From assembly GCF_020682705.1 (NCBI RefSeq), contig NZ_JAGTTN010000002.1:124001-188000 (forward strand): a DNA stretch of 64,000 nucleotides, given 5' to 3'. Both the position numbers and the translations under genes were made by a program. This document shows, in pieces, positions 43,782 to 52,440 of the stretch. This DNA is from Microbacterium allomyrinae. GTDB lineage: Bacteria > Actinomycetota > Actinomycetes > Actinomycetales > Microbacteriaceae. Each line of letters begins with the position of its first letter. Positions within the stretch are counted from its first letter, which is position 1. The notes below the pieces were generated by a model. That model worked only from the letters and a program-made list of their open reading frames with translations, was not told the origin of the DNA and did no database searches.

Positions 43782-44305
43782 TGTTTACCCTCGGCCACAG
43801 CGCTCTTGGAAATAAGCAACTCAGAGTCGGTCTTGAGGAACGTCGACTCAAGAGCGATCGTCGGTTCACGATCGGCAGGCGTTACATCCGCGCCAGATTC
43901 ATCAATGACGCGCGCTTCAGTTGAATCGAGGCAAACCACGGCGACAACCTCGGTGTACTCACTCGATGTGGACTCACCGTGAAAAGATGCGAGACGACTC
44001 GGCCCAACGATCATCACATGTGACTGGGTGAGGAGCTGATGTGTATCGATTTCCGCCTCAAGTGCGTCGCCGATTAGGAAGTCCATCGGGTCGGGCAATG
44101 CGGATGGATCGGCCCGGCGTGCGTTCAGCGCATCGACATACGCACGGTACGTGGCCTCGGCGGCGGCGAAAGCCTCTTCCTCGGTACCGAAGGCGGCGGT
44201 CGGAGTCGGCGTCGGGTCGGGCGCAGCCGGGGCGCACGCGCTCAGCGCGATCACGAGCGCCGCGATGCCGAGCGCGTATGCCAGAGGTCCTCTCACCCGC
44301 ACCAA
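43775..44305 (-). CDS. Predicted lipoprotein
   Basis: A 176-residue protein with a lipobox at about residue 24 (IALSACAPAAP). A Pro/Thr linker is followed by a helical NTF2-like-looking domain with EATYRAYVDALNARR and a beta-rich end. The product is likely anchored outside the membrane. It is the first gene of a pair with the disrupted PKD-like gene, overlapping it by 7 nt. Not named further. Confidence 0.8.
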   Translation of the reverse strand: MVRVRGPLAYALGIAALVIALSACAPAAPDPTPTPTAAFGTEEEAFAAAEATYRAYVDALNARRADPSALPDPMDFLIGDALEAEIDTHQLLTQSHVMIVGPSRLASFHGESTSSEYTEVVAVVCLDSTEARVIDESGADVTPADREPTIALESTFLKTDSELLISKSAVAEGKQC

Positions 44306-44365
44306 CGTACCGGGGCGGCACAGGCGGCATCCGAGTTATCCACACCCGGACGCAGCAGCGGAAGA

Positions 44366-44454
44366 AGCCGGCGATCGCGCGGGGGGTCGCAGATCGCCGG
44401 CTCCGGGCGGGTCGGTGAGACCGCCCCTCGTGCCCCCGGGGGTCGGGCACGAGG
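44366..44454. repeat. Three consecutive stem-loops between divergent lipoprotein genes
   Basis: Stem 1: AGCCGGCGATC (44366-44376) with GATCGCCGGCT (44392-44402). Stem 2: GGGCGG (44405-44410) with CCGCCC (44421-44426). Stem 3: CCTCGTGCC (44426-44434) with GGCACGAGG (44446-44454). All are perfect, and they lie in a 374-bp gap (44306-44679) with no other gene. A structured leader RNA or a regulatory region is possible. No T-run is seen. Confidence 0.65.
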
Positions 44455-44679
44455 AGTGGTCCCCGGCGACGCTTCGCCGTGCGGGAGAATCGCGCGGAAT
44501 CGAGGCCTGGAGACGCTTCGGCGACCCCGCGAGTTCCTCTTCACCCTGTCATCGCGACCTGGGAGGAACCTATGGTCCGACCCCATTTTCGCCCCATGCC
44601 GAGGCCCATTCCCCGCTCTGTCCGCCATGTTGCTCGCGCCACGCTGGCAGCCACGTCCGCCGCCTGCCATCATGTGCCC

Positions 44680-45048
44680 ATGGGTATCGCGAAGCGGCTG
44701 CTCGTTCTGGGTGTGGCAGGTGCTGTGCTGGCACTGTCGGCGTGCGCGGCACCCGCCGGATCCGGCTTCCCTCCCGTCAAGGCCAACGTGGACGAACTGC
44801 AGGGCGCGAGAGTGGGCCTCGCCGTCGGGCAGTTGCTCAGCATCGACACCGGAGACCTGGCGGTCGTGAGCTACACCGGTGTCGTGGCCGATCCCGCCGT
44901 CGCCCGCTTCATCGCGGGCCGCGACGAGAGCGGGACGCTCTACAACCCGGGTATCGAGGGGCTGTCGGTGGGCACCACCACCGTTGTGCTGTCGAACACC
45001 GACGGGGGCATCGAGGACGTCACCTTCACCGTCCATGTCTCGCACTGA
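44680..45048 (+). CDS. Small lipoprotein
   Basis: A 122-residue protein from ATG 44680: signal peptide MGIAKRLLVLGVAGAVLALS with lipobox SAC at about residue 23. The mature part is a beta-rich domain (QLLSIDTGDLAVVSYTGVVA, DGGIEDVTFTVHV). An in-frame upstream ATG at 44572 has a much better ribosome site (GGGAGGA, 5 nt away). It would add 36 Arg/Pro-rich residues before the signal, which makes it less likely as a secreted form. No family name is given. Confidence 0.7.
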   Translation: MGIAKRLLVLGVAGAVLALSACAAPAGSGFPPVKANVDELQGARVGLAVGQLLSIDTGDLAVVSYTGVVADPAVARFIAGRDESGTLYNPGIEGLSVGTTTVVLSNTDGGIEDVTFTVHVSH

Positions 45049-45093
45049 CGTACGCGAGTGCGGGCGGGCCGGATCGGTCGTATCCTCGGGGCG

Positions 45094-45459
45094 ATGACCA
45101 CCGCCGCCCACCGCACCGAGTTGCGCGCCCTCCTCGATGAACTCCGGACCGAGGCGGTCCAGCGTCTCGCCGCGATCGACGAGACCATCGCCCAGCTGCG
45201 CGCCGACCGTGGAACCGATGTGGCGGACGACGAGCACGATCCCGAGGGCGTGACGCTCTCCGCGGAATGGGCACGGGCGGTCGGGCTTCAGGCGGCGGAT
45301 CGCCGCGAGATCGCAGAGATCGACGATGCGGTGCGCCGGTGGGAGGCGGGCAGGTACGGAGTGTGCATCGACTGCGGTCGAGGCATCCCCATCGCTCGTC
45401 TGCGCGTTCGTCCGTTCGCGACCCGCTGCGTGGCCTGCGCCGAGAAGGCCGGGGTCTGA
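45094..45459 (+). CDS. TraR/DksA family zinc-finger protein
   Basis: A 121-residue protein related to DksA. It has an N-terminal coiled coil (about 10-80) and a C4 zinc finger, YGVCIDCGRGIPIARLRV then TRCVACAEKAG. Family members bind the RNA polymerase secondary channel. The acidic coiled-coil tip expected for DksA function is not clearly conserved. The start is the ATG at 45094. The next gene starts 1 nt after its stop. Confidence 0.85.
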   Translation: MTTAAHRTELRALLDELRTEAVQRLAAIDETIAQLRADRGTDVADDEHDPEGVTLSAEWARAVGLQAADRREIAEIDDAVRRWEAGRYGVCIDCGRGIPIARLRVRPFATRCVACAEKAGV

Positions 45460-45460
45460 C

Positions 45461-45895
45461 GTGTCGTTCGGCGCGGCGGCATCGGGCGCCGCGAGCGACG
45501 GATTCCCCCGTGTCGACGAAAGTGCCGCGTGTCCGTGCGGCAGCGGGGAGCGATTCGACGGATGCTGTCGCCCCCTGCTGCGGGGATACCCGGCCCCGAC
45601 GGCCGAGCGGCTCATGCGCTCGCGGTACACGGCGTTCGTCGTGGGCGACGCCCGCTACCTGTCCGAGACGTGGCATCCGGGCACGCGACCGGACGATCTG
45701 TCGCTCGACCCGGGACAGCGCTGGAGCGGACTTGAGATCGTCGATGTCGTCGACGGCGGCGACGGCGACGCGCGCGGCGCCGTCGAGTTCCATGCGCGCT
45801 GGCGCTACGGTCGCGACCGTGGCGAGCTCCACGAGCGCAGCCGGTTCGTGCGGCAGAGCGAGCGCTGGTGGTACCTCGACGGGATCGTCCAGTAG
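45461..45895 (+). CDS. YchJ family protein with SEC-C motif
   Basis: A 144-residue protein from GTG 45461. The N-terminal SEC-C metal-binding motif is ACPCGSGERFDGCCRPLL, followed by the YchJ NTF2-like domain (RLMRSRYTAFVVGDARYLSE, WHPGTRPDD). The C-terminal FVRQSERWWYLDGI matches the family end. The start lies just after the DksA-like stop. The molecular role is unknown. Confidence 0.9.
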   Translation: MSFGAAASGAASDGFPRVDESAACPCGSGERFDGCCRPLLRGYPAPTAERLMRSRYTAFVVGDARYLSETWHPGTRPDDLSLDPGQRWSGLEIVDVVDGGDGDARGAVEFHARWRYGRDRGELHERSRFVRQSERWWYLDGIVQ

Positions 45896-45941
45896 CTCGG
45901 CGGCCGGCCCGCAGACGCCCGCGCGCCGATAGCGTGGAACC

Positions 45942-46721
45942 ATGACGACCCAGGCAGAGAAGGCACAGACCCTTGCGCGGCTGCACGCGGCGCCCGAGAT
46001 CCTGCGGGTGGTGAACGTGTGGGATGCGGTGTCGGCGAAGACGATCGCAGCGCTGCCCGAGACTCGCGCCATCGCCACCGCCGGCCATTCCATCGCGGCG
46101 ACCTTCGGCTACGCCGACGGCGAGAACATCCCGCTCGAGCTGATGCTCGACATGGTGGGGCGCATCGTCGAGGCGGTCGGCGATCTTCCGGTCAGCGCCG
46201 ACCTCGACGCCGGATTCGGCGATGCGGGAGAGACCGTGCGCCGCGCGATCGGCAAGGGCGTGGTCGGCGCGAACGTCGAGGATCGCCTGCGTCCCCTGGG
46301 CGATGCCGTCGCTGCGGTCGAAGCCATCGTCGCCGCCGGAGCGGCCGAGGGGGTGCCATTCGTGCTCAACGCCCGGACCGACGCGTTCGTGCGCGCCGGC
46401 GGACGCCCGGCCGAGGAATCGCTCGCCGACGCGATCGAGCGCGGCCGCGCGTACCTCGCGGCCGGTGCCGACCTCGTCTTCGTGCCCGGTGCACTCAACG
46501 CCGACGTGACCCGTGCGCTGGTCGAGGGCATCGGCCCGCGCAAGCTCAGCGTCATCGGTCTTCCCGGAGCCCTGACCGCCGCCGAGTACGAGGCCCTCGG
46601 CGTCGCCCGCGTCTCGTACGGGCCGATGACGCAGCGGGTCGCCCTGACCGCGCTGCAGGATGTGGCCGCAGACCTGTACCGCGACGGCGCCATCCCGGCG
46701 GGCACCCGCACCCTGAACTGA
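45942..46721 (+). CDS. Isocitrate lyase/PEP mutase family protein
   Basis: A 259-residue TIM-barrel protein of the ICL/PEPM superfamily. The metal-binding DLDAGFGD motif, the NVEDRL loop and FVLNARTDAFVRAGG are all present. The substrate could be a small 2-hydroxy or phosphonate-related acid. The catalytic loop needed for a PEP mutase (GEDKxxS) is not seen, so it is more likely a lyase. The start is the ATG at 45942. A hairpin follows after 10 nt. Confidence 0.85.
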   Translation: MTTQAEKAQTLARLHAAPEILRVVNVWDAVSAKTIAALPETRAIATAGHSIAATFGYADGENIPLELMLDMVGRIVEAVGDLPVSADLDAGFGDAGETVRRAIGKGVVGANVEDRLRPLGDAVAAVEAIVAAGAAEGVPFVLNARTDAFVRAGGRPAEESLADAIERGRAYLAAGADLVFVPGALNADVTRALVEGIGPRKLSVIGLPGALTAAEYEALGVARVSYGPMTQRVALTALQDVAADLYRDGAIPAGTRTLN

Positions 46722-46730
46722 CGTGGACCG

Positions 46731-46758
46731 GGATGTCGCGTCCGCAGGCGCGACATCC
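46731..46758. terminator. GGATGTCGCG hairpin after the PEPM gene
   Basis: GGATGTCGCG (46731-46740) pairs exactly with CGCGACATCC (46749-46758), with an 8-nt loop. It lacks a T-run but sits directly after the stop. The same stem core occurs after dnaE (12517-12535). Confidence 0.6.
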
Positions 46759-46836
46759 GGGCACGGCCGGCCGGGACGATCCCACCGAGGCGAGTGCCGG
46801 CCGGTGCGCTGGGCGCTGCCCGGGAATCGCCGAGCG

Positions 46837-47967
46837 ATGACCGACGTTGCGTCAGGCATGGAACCCGCAGCCATCGACGTCGACGTGGTCGTGATCGGTG
46901 CCGGGCAGGCGGGGCTGTCGGCCGCGTACCACCTGCGCCGCCGCGGATTCGTGCCACTCGGCCACCCGGACGCCACCGACCGCGTCGACCCGTCGTTCGT
47001 GGTGCTCGATGCGAACGCGGATGCCGGGGGAGCGTGGCAGCACCGGTGGCCATCGCTGCGCATGGCGACCGTGAACGGCATCCACGAGCTCCCGGGATTC
47101 GCCGTGCCGCCGGCCGATCCCTCCGCCGCGAGCCGCGACATCCTTCCCCCGTACTTCGCGGACTATGAGGACCGCTTCGGTCTCGCCGTCGTGCGACCGG
47201 TCACGGTGTCCACCGTGCGCCGCGCCGACGACGATCCGCTCGGGCGACTGATCATCGAAACGGATCGCGGGGCGTGGGCGGCGCGCTACGTCATCAACGC
47301 CACAGGAACCTGGACACGGCCGTTCTGGCCCCGCTATCCCGGTCAAGCGCGCTTCGGCGGCCGTCAGCTCCACGTCGCCGACTACGTCTCGGCCGAAGAG
47401 TTCGCCGGCAAGCGCGTCGTGATCGTCGGGGCGGGCATCTCGGCGGTGCAGCTGCTCGATGAGATCTCGCACGTCGCCGACACATTCTGGGTGACGCGCC
47501 GTGAGCCGGAGTGGATCGACGAGGACTTCGACATCGCGAAGCGGGTCGCCGCGATCGCCGGCGTCGAGGATCGCGTGCGGCGCGGCCTGCCGCCCGGCAG
47601 CGTCATCTCGGTCACCGGCATGCACTGGACTCCGTGGGCGCGAGCCGCCGAGGCGCGGGGTGTACTGGTGCGGCATCCGATGTTCTCCGCGATCGAAGTG
47701 GGCGGGGTCCGCATGCCGGACGGGTCGTTCGAGGCCGCCGACGTGATCCTGTGGGCCACCGGGTTCCGCCCTGCTCTCGACCACCTCGCTGCGCTCCGCC
47801 TCCGGACGCCGGACGGCGGCATCCGTGTGGCGAACGGCCGGTCGATCGACGAGCCCCGTCTCTTCCTCATCGGGTACGGCCCGTCGCAGTCCACGGTGGG
47901 CGCCAATCGTGCCGGACGCGAAGCGGTGCGCGCGATCATGGGCGACCGAGCGGCGCTCGCCGCCTAA
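46837..47967 (+). CDS. Flavin-dependent monooxygenase-like NAD(P)-binding protein
   Basis: A 376-residue two-dinucleotide-binding oxidoreductase. FAD: VDVVVIGAGQAGLSAAYHLR. NADPH: KRVVIVGAGISAVQLLDEIS. The central region resembles flavin monooxygenases (GAWQHRWPSLRMAT), and ILWATGFRPALDHL is the conserved second ATG motif. The start is the ATG at 46837, and MEPAAID at 46858 is an alternative. It converges on the serine hydrolase gene with overlapping stops (47964-47967). Substrate unknown. Confidence 0.88.
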   Translation: MTDVASGMEPAAIDVDVVVIGAGQAGLSAAYHLRRRGFVPLGHPDATDRVDPSFVVLDANADAGGAWQHRWPSLRMATVNGIHELPGFAVPPADPSAASRDILPPYFADYEDRFGLAVVRPVTVSTVRRADDDPLGRLIIETDRGAWAARYVINATGTWTRPFWPRYPGQARFGGRQLHVADYVSAEEFAGKRVVIVGAGISAVQLLDEISHVADTFWVTRREPEWIDEDFDIAKRVAAIAGVEDRVRRGLPPGSVISVTGMHWTPWARAAEARGVLVRHPMFSAIEVGGVRMPDGSFEAADVILWATGFRPALDHLAALRLRTPDGGIRVANGRSIDEPRLFLIGYGPSQSTVGANRAGREAVRAIMGDRAALAA

Positions 47968-48995
47968 GGTCGGGCGAGGTGCTCGACGAAGGTGCGGATG
48001 ACGTCCCACGCCCCCTCGGACGAGTTCGACACGATCGTCACCGTCGCCCGCGTCTCGGGATCGAAGCGCGTACGGATCGACACCCCGGCGTCGTACCCCT
48101 CGAGCACGATCCCCGGGCCCTCCGCGTCGAGCCAGAACCCCATGCCGTAGCGAAGGCGCTCAGATTCCACGAACACGCGAGGGCGCCACATCTCGGCGAT
48201 CACCTCGTCAGGAAGCACCAGGCCGTCCGCGAGGGCGCGCCAGAAGCGGCTCAGGCCCGCAGCGTCGGAGAACGCGCCGCCGTCGCCGTTGCCGCGCACC
48301 GGCAGGTGCAGCACGTTCGTCCGGAGCGACTGCGGGTCGTCGGCCAGGTAGCCGATCGCGGCATCACCGGGCAGCTCGTCCAGACGCAGGAATCCGGTGC
48401 GGGTCAGCCCTGCGGGGGTGAGGACGCGTTGCGCGACCACGTCGTGGAACGGCATTCCCGACACTCGCTCCAGCGCGATCGCCAACACGATGTAGCCGCC
48501 GTTGTTGTATGCGAATCGCTCGCCGGGCGGCGACTTCTGCGGTTGCCCGTCGACGGCGCGCACGAACGCCTCGGTCTGGGCGAGCTCATGGACCGGCACC
48601 GTCAGGACGTAGTCCTCGACCTCCCAGTCCGCTTCCTCATCGAGATAGTCGCCGATCCCCGAGGTGTGGGTCAGGAGGTGCTCGACCGTCACCGCGTCGT
48701 CCACCAGCGGCAGATCCGCACCCAGGATGTCGCGCACCGGTGTGTCGAGAGCGATCACGCTGTCGCCGATCAGCGACATCGCCGCGAGCGCGGTGAACGC
48801 CTTGCTCGCGCTCGCCATGGCGAACATCGTGCCGACGTCGTTCGGGATGCCGTGCGCCCGATCGGCGAGGCCGTACGCCGACGAGAACACCTGGACGCCG
48901 TCGGCGTCGATCGAGACGACGCCGCTCATGCCGCTCTCACGGGCGCGCACATCCAGCGATCCGCCGAGGGCTGCGAGGTCGAGCGCATCGGTCAT
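47964..48995 (-). CDS. Serine hydrolase (class C beta-lactamase-like)
   Basis: A 343-residue protein of the beta-lactamase/DD-peptidase fold. The nucleophile is in MFAMASASKAFTALAAM (SxxK), and the second motif is FAYNNGGYIVLAI (YxN). A third motif is not clearly seen as HxG. No signal peptide is present, so a cytoplasmic esterase-like role is more likely than periplasmic beta-lactamase. The start is the ATG ending at 48995 (MTDALDLAALGGSLDVRARE). Confidence 0.88.
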   Translation of the reverse strand: MTDALDLAALGGSLDVRARESGMSGVVSIDADGVQVFSSAYGLADRAHGIPNDVGTMFAMASASKAFTALAAMSLIGDSVIALDTPVRDILGADLPLVDDAVTVEHLLTHTSGIGDYLDEEADWEVEDYVLTVPVHELAQTEAFVRAVDGQPQKSPPGERFAYNNGGYIVLAIALERVSGMPFHDVVAQRVLTPAGLTRTGFLRLDELPGDAAIGYLADDPQSLRTNVLHLPVRGNGDGGAFSDAAGLSRFWRALADGLVLPDEVIAEMWRPRVFVESERLRYGMGFWLDAEGPGIVLEGYDAGVSIRTRFDPETRATVTIVSNSSEGAWDVIRTFVEHLARP

Positions 48996-49079
48996 GCAGC
49001 TCACGCTACGGGTGCCCCGCCCGCTCCGCCAGGCGCTGCGCGGTCGGTCGCGGGCCTTGTGCCTGCGTAGGCTTGCGGG

Positions 49080-49295
49080 GTGACGACGCTCCTCGCCGTG
49101 CTCCTGTTCCTCAACGCCGCATTCAACGTCCTCGTGTGGCCGACGTTCTACCGCCGGGTCGCGAAAGACCCCCGTGCGCGCGACGCGAACGGTCGTGCCA
49201 CCCGATTCCTCACGGTGCACATCGTGCTCATCGCGGTCGCGCTGACGCTGGCTGCGGCATCCGTCGTCGCCGGTATCGCCGCGCTCGTCGGCTAG
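49080..49295 (+). CDS. Small SCO4848-type membrane protein
   Basis: A 71-residue two-helix membrane protein with a GTG start. It reads LLFLNAAFNVLVWPTFYRRV at the first helix and HIVLIAVALTLAAASVVAGI at the second, the pattern of the SCO4848-like family, with the VWPTF signature. Function unknown. It is flanked by the serine hydrolase (divergent) and the SDR gene. Confidence 0.75.
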   Translation: MTTLLAVLLFLNAAFNVLVWPTFYRRVAKDPRARDANGRATRFLTVHIVLIAVALTLAAASVVAGIAALVG

Positions 49296-49355
49296 GCCCG
49301 AACCAGGCGTTCACCCGTCACGCGTAGCGTGGAGGGACGCGACGAAAGGAACACC

Positions 49356-50000
49356 ATGGCACGCATCCTCATCTTCGGCGGTCACGGCAGGATCGCCCTT
49401 CTTCTCGAGCCGCTCCTGGTCGCGGCCGGCCACACGGTCACCGCGGTGATCCGCAATCGAGAGCACGAAGCGGATGTCGCCGCGACGGGCGCTCAGCCGC
49501 TCGTGGCCGACGTCGAGCGGTTCGACCTCGCCCAGCTGACCAACCTCGTGAGCGGCAACGACATCGTGGTGTGGACGGCGGGCGCCGGCGGCGGCGATAC
49601 CTCGCGCACTTATGCGGTGGACCGCGATGCGGCGATCCGCTCGATGGACGCCGCGGCCGCCGCGGACGTCGAGCGCTACGTCATGGTGTCGTGGATCGGC
49701 TCTCGCGCCGACCACGGTGTCGACCCGGAGTCGTCGTTCTTCGCCTATGCCGACGCCAAATGGGCTGCCGACGCGCACCTCGCGGACAGCGACCTGGACT
49801 GGACGATCCTCGCTCCGGGCACGCTCACCCTCGACGCACCCACCGGCCGCATCGAGGTGGATCCCGACGGGAGCGGGGCGGTTCCTCGGGCCGATGTCGC
49901 CACCGTCGTGGTCGCCACGATCGCCGACGACACCACGATCGGCCGCACGATCCGATTCGGCAGCGGCGACGAGTTCATCGGCCACGCGATCGCGCGCTGA
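49356..50000 (+). CDS. NAD(P)-binding atypical short-chain dehydrogenase
   Basis: A 214-residue Rossmann protein. The dinucleotide motif GGHGRIALLLEPLL is at the N-terminus (ILIFGGHGRIALLL), and the family pattern KWAADAHLADSDLDWTILAP follows. It lacks a clear catalytic Tyr-x3-Lys, so it is an atypical SDR (NmrA or YwnB-like) that may act as a redox sensor or reductase. The start is the ATG at 49356 with GAAAGGA upstream. Confidence 0.88.
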   Translation: MARILIFGGHGRIALLLEPLLVAAGHTVTAVIRNREHEADVAATGAQPLVADVERFDLAQLTNLVSGNDIVVWTAGAGGGDTSRTYAVDRDAAIRSMDAAAAADVERYVMVSWIGSRADHGVDPESSFFAYADAKWAADAHLADSDLDWTILAPGTLTLDAPTGRIEVDPDGSGAVPRADVATVVVATIADDTTIGRTIRFGSGDEFIGHAIAR

Positions 50001-50049
50001 GACGGCGCCGAACCGGCGGGACCCGACCGTCGAGTCATAGGCTCGACCC

Positions 50050-51099
50050 ATGCTCGCCACCGTCATCCACGCCGCCCGTGACATCCGCGTCGAAGAAGTC
50101 CCCGACCCGGTCCTCTCGACAGGCGCCGACGCGATCGTCCGCGTGGTCGCCGCATGCGTCTGCGGATCGGACCTCTGGCCCTACCGAGGCGTGACCCCGA
50201 CCGATCGCCCGCATCGCATCGGCCACGAGTTCGTCGGCGTCGTCGAAGAGGCGGGGCCCGAGGTGGCGCTCGTGCGCCCCGGCGACTTCGTGATCGCGCC
50301 GTTCTACGTGTGCGACGGAACATGTGCGAACTGCCGGAACGGCGTCAGCACCTCATGCCTCGCGGGCGGCTGGTGGGGCAGCGACGACCGTGCCGGTGCC
50401 TTCGCCGACGGCGGGCAGGGGGAGCGCGTGCGTGTGCCGCTCGCCGACGGCACCCTCGCGGTCGTCCCCGGTCCCGTCTCGGACGACGAGATCCCCGGGC
50501 TGCTGACGCTGAGCGACGTGATGGGCACCGGGCACCACGCCGCCGTGTCGGCCGGGGTCGCCCGCGGAGACACGGTCGCGGTCGTCGGTGACGGTGCTGT
50601 CGGGCTCTGCGCCATCATCGCGGCGAAGCGACTCGGAGCGACGACGATCATCGCGATGTCGCGGCATCCGCAGCGCCAGGCGCTCGCCCGCGAGTTCGGT
50701 GCCACCCATGTCGTCGAGGAGCGGGGCGACGAGGGTGTCGAGCGGGTGCGAGCGCTCACCGGAGGGCTCGGCGCCGATCGCGTGCTGGAGTGCGTCGGCA
50801 CCAAGGAATCGATGGATCAGGCACTGCGATCAGCGCGTCCGGGCGGGATGGTCGGCTTCGTGGGCGTCCCCAATGGTGGGCCCGAGCTGCCGGTCAGGAC
50901 GATGTTCAGCCGCAACGTGGGCGTGAACGGCGGTGTCGCGCCGGTACGCGGATACATCGAGGAGCTCCTTCCCGATGTGCGCTCGGGGGCGATCCGGCCC
51001 GGTCTGGTCTTCGATCTCGAACTGCCGCTGACGGATGCCGCGGAGGCGTACGCCGCGATGGACGAGCGGCGTGCGACCAAGGTGCTCCTGAGGCCCTGA
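50050..51099 (+). CDS. Zinc-dependent alcohol dehydrogenase family protein
   Basis: A 349-residue MDR-fold protein. Catalytic zinc residues are in ACVCGSDLWPYRG and HRIGHEFVGVVEE. The structural zinc lobe is CDGTCANCRNGVSTSC (four cysteines). NAD binding is AVVGDGAVGLCAIIAAKRLG. The substrate is unknown. The start is the ATG at 50050, 49 nt after the SDR gene. Confidence 0.92.
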   Translation: MLATVIHAARDIRVEEVPDPVLSTGADAIVRVVAACVCGSDLWPYRGVTPTDRPHRIGHEFVGVVEEAGPEVALVRPGDFVIAPFYVCDGTCANCRNGVSTSCLAGGWWGSDDRAGAFADGGQGERVRVPLADGTLAVVPGPVSDDEIPGLLTLSDVMGTGHHAAVSAGVARGDTVAVVGDGAVGLCAIIAAKRLGATTIIAMSRHPQRQALAREFGATHVVEERGDEGVERVRALTGGLGADRVLECVGTKESMDQALRSARPGGMVGFVGVPNGGPELPVRTMFSRNVGVNGGVAPVRGYIEELLPDVRSGAIRPGLVFDLELPLTDAAEAYAAMDERRATKVLLRP

Positions 51100-51258
51100 T
51101 CGGTCCTCGTCGACCGGCGGCAGTGCGGGAGACGGACCGGACCAGGCGACTCGCCGCGCGCCTGACCGGTCGACGCTGGCTGCGGGGGTAGAACTGCAGG
51201 AGTTGCGCTCTGGGGGGATCGCTCCCGCCGTCGACTCGAAAAGGACCCCCCACACACC

Positions 51259-51426
51259 ATGAAGCTGGTCAAGCGCATCGTCATCGGGCTCGTCATCGCG
51301 TTCGCGGTGTTCTATCTCGTCACCCGCCCGCAGGATGCGGCCAACGCCGTGCAAGGCGCGATCGGAGCGGTGTGGGGCGCCGGCGCCGCCGTCGCCCAGT
51401 TCTTCACGACCCTCGCCAGCGGGTGA
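51259..51426 (+). CDS. Small single-helix membrane protein
   Basis: A 55-residue protein from ATG 51259 (MKLVKRIVIGLVIAFAVFYL then VTRPQDAANAV). One transmembrane helix is followed by a small Ala-rich amphipathic tail. Its stop overlaps the GTG of the next gene (GTGA), so the two are coupled. Not recognised. Confidence 0.65.
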   Translation: MKLVKRIVIGLVIAFAVFYLVTRPQDAANAVQGAIGAVWGAGAAVAQFFTTLASG

Positions 51427-52157
51427 GTGTGTTCGATCCGCGGATCGAGAAGCACCTCATCGTCGATCACGGCGAAGTGGTGATCGACGAGGTTCGCAAG
51501 CACTGGGCGGCGATCGTCGCCGCAGTGCTCGAACTGTTCGCGGGGGCCATCGTGCTGCTGCCGTCGTTCTTCGTCCCTCCGCTGGTGTGGTGGGTGCCGG
51601 CGCTCGTCGGCGGGGGAGTCGTGCTCCATGCGGCGTGGCGCATCCTCGAGCAGCACACCGACCGGTTCGTCATCACGAACATGCGCGTGTTCCGGGTGCA
51701 CGGCATCCTCTCGCAGAGCATCGCGACGATGCCGCTCGCGCGCATCCTCGACATCTCGGTGCACACGCCGATCATCGGCCGGATCTTCGGATACGGCCAC
51801 TTCGTTTTCGAGTCCGCCGCGCAGGCTCAGGGTCTGCGTGAGATCCGCTTCGTCGGAGACCCGGACGCGCGGGGGCTCACGATCCAGCGCGTCATCCAGC
51901 AGGCCGGTCTTCGGGGTCGTGTCGATCCGCAGACGCAGGCTCCGGTGGTGCCGCCCCGCCCCGCACCACCGCTGCCGGCGCCCGGTAATCGCCCGGAACG
52001 CCCCGAAGGCGACACCGACGGATGGGGCTGGCTCGCCGACGCGCAACGGCGCGAGGACGAGCATCTGGATCGGCTGCGGCGCGGCGAGACGAGCCCTGCT
52101 CCGGCGTCATTCGATCCCGATCGCACGACCACCGCCCCGATCGATCTGCCCCGCTGA
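51423..52157 (+). CDS. PH-domain (bPH2/DUF304-type) membrane protein
   Basis: A 244-residue protein from GTG 51423. Two adjacent transmembrane segments (about 28-45 and 49-66) are followed by a bacterial PH domain with ITNMRVFRVHGILSQSIATM and PLARILDISVHTP. A Pro-rich, acidic tail follows. It is co-translated with the preceding small membrane protein. Function unknown, probably membrane-associated. Confidence 0.85.
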   Translation: MSVFDPRIEKHLIVDHGEVVIDEVRKHWAAIVAAVLELFAGAIVLLPSFFVPPLVWWVPALVGGGVVLHAAWRILEQHTDRFVITNMRVFRVHGILSQSIATMPLARILDISVHTPIIGRIFGYGHFVFESAAQAQGLREIRFVGDPDARGLTIQRVIQQAGLRGRVDPQTQAPVVPPRPAPPLPAPGNRPERPEGDTDGWGWLADAQRREDEHLDRLRRGETSPAPASFDPDRTTTAPIDLPR

Positions 52158-52440
52158 AGAGGTGCTGTTTCACCCGCGCCGAGCCCGATCGGGCGGGCGA
52201 TACGGAACATCGCGGTTGACCCCCGCGTTCTGATAGCCTTGGGTGTCACTCGTGTGGCCGTTTCGGCACGCCTGGCTCCCGGTTTCGCACCGGTATCCAG
52301 AACCTCACCAGGGCGGGTGACATCGCACGGCAACAAATCCGCTTCGCTTCGGCTCGAGGCATCCGTTCGCGCTCGCGCGGGGGGACCGCCACGAAACGCC
52401 GGGGCCCGATACCCCAAACCCAACAAGGACAACCCACTAC
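52158..52440 (+). promoter_or_regulatory. rpsA 5' leader region
   Basis: A 283-bp gap without a gene, upstream of rpsA. A TTGACC (52216) is followed by TAGCCT (52234), but the 12-bp spacing is too short for a normal sigma-70 promoter, so it is not called as one. A long 5' UTR is plausible because ribosomal protein S1 is often autoregulated. No clear terminator-like stem was found. Confidence 0.3.

Noticed and set aside
52216..52239. TTGACC/TAGCCT as an rpsA promoter
   Set aside because: The 12-bp spacing is too short for a normal sigma-70 promoter. It is noted in the leader but not called as a promoter.
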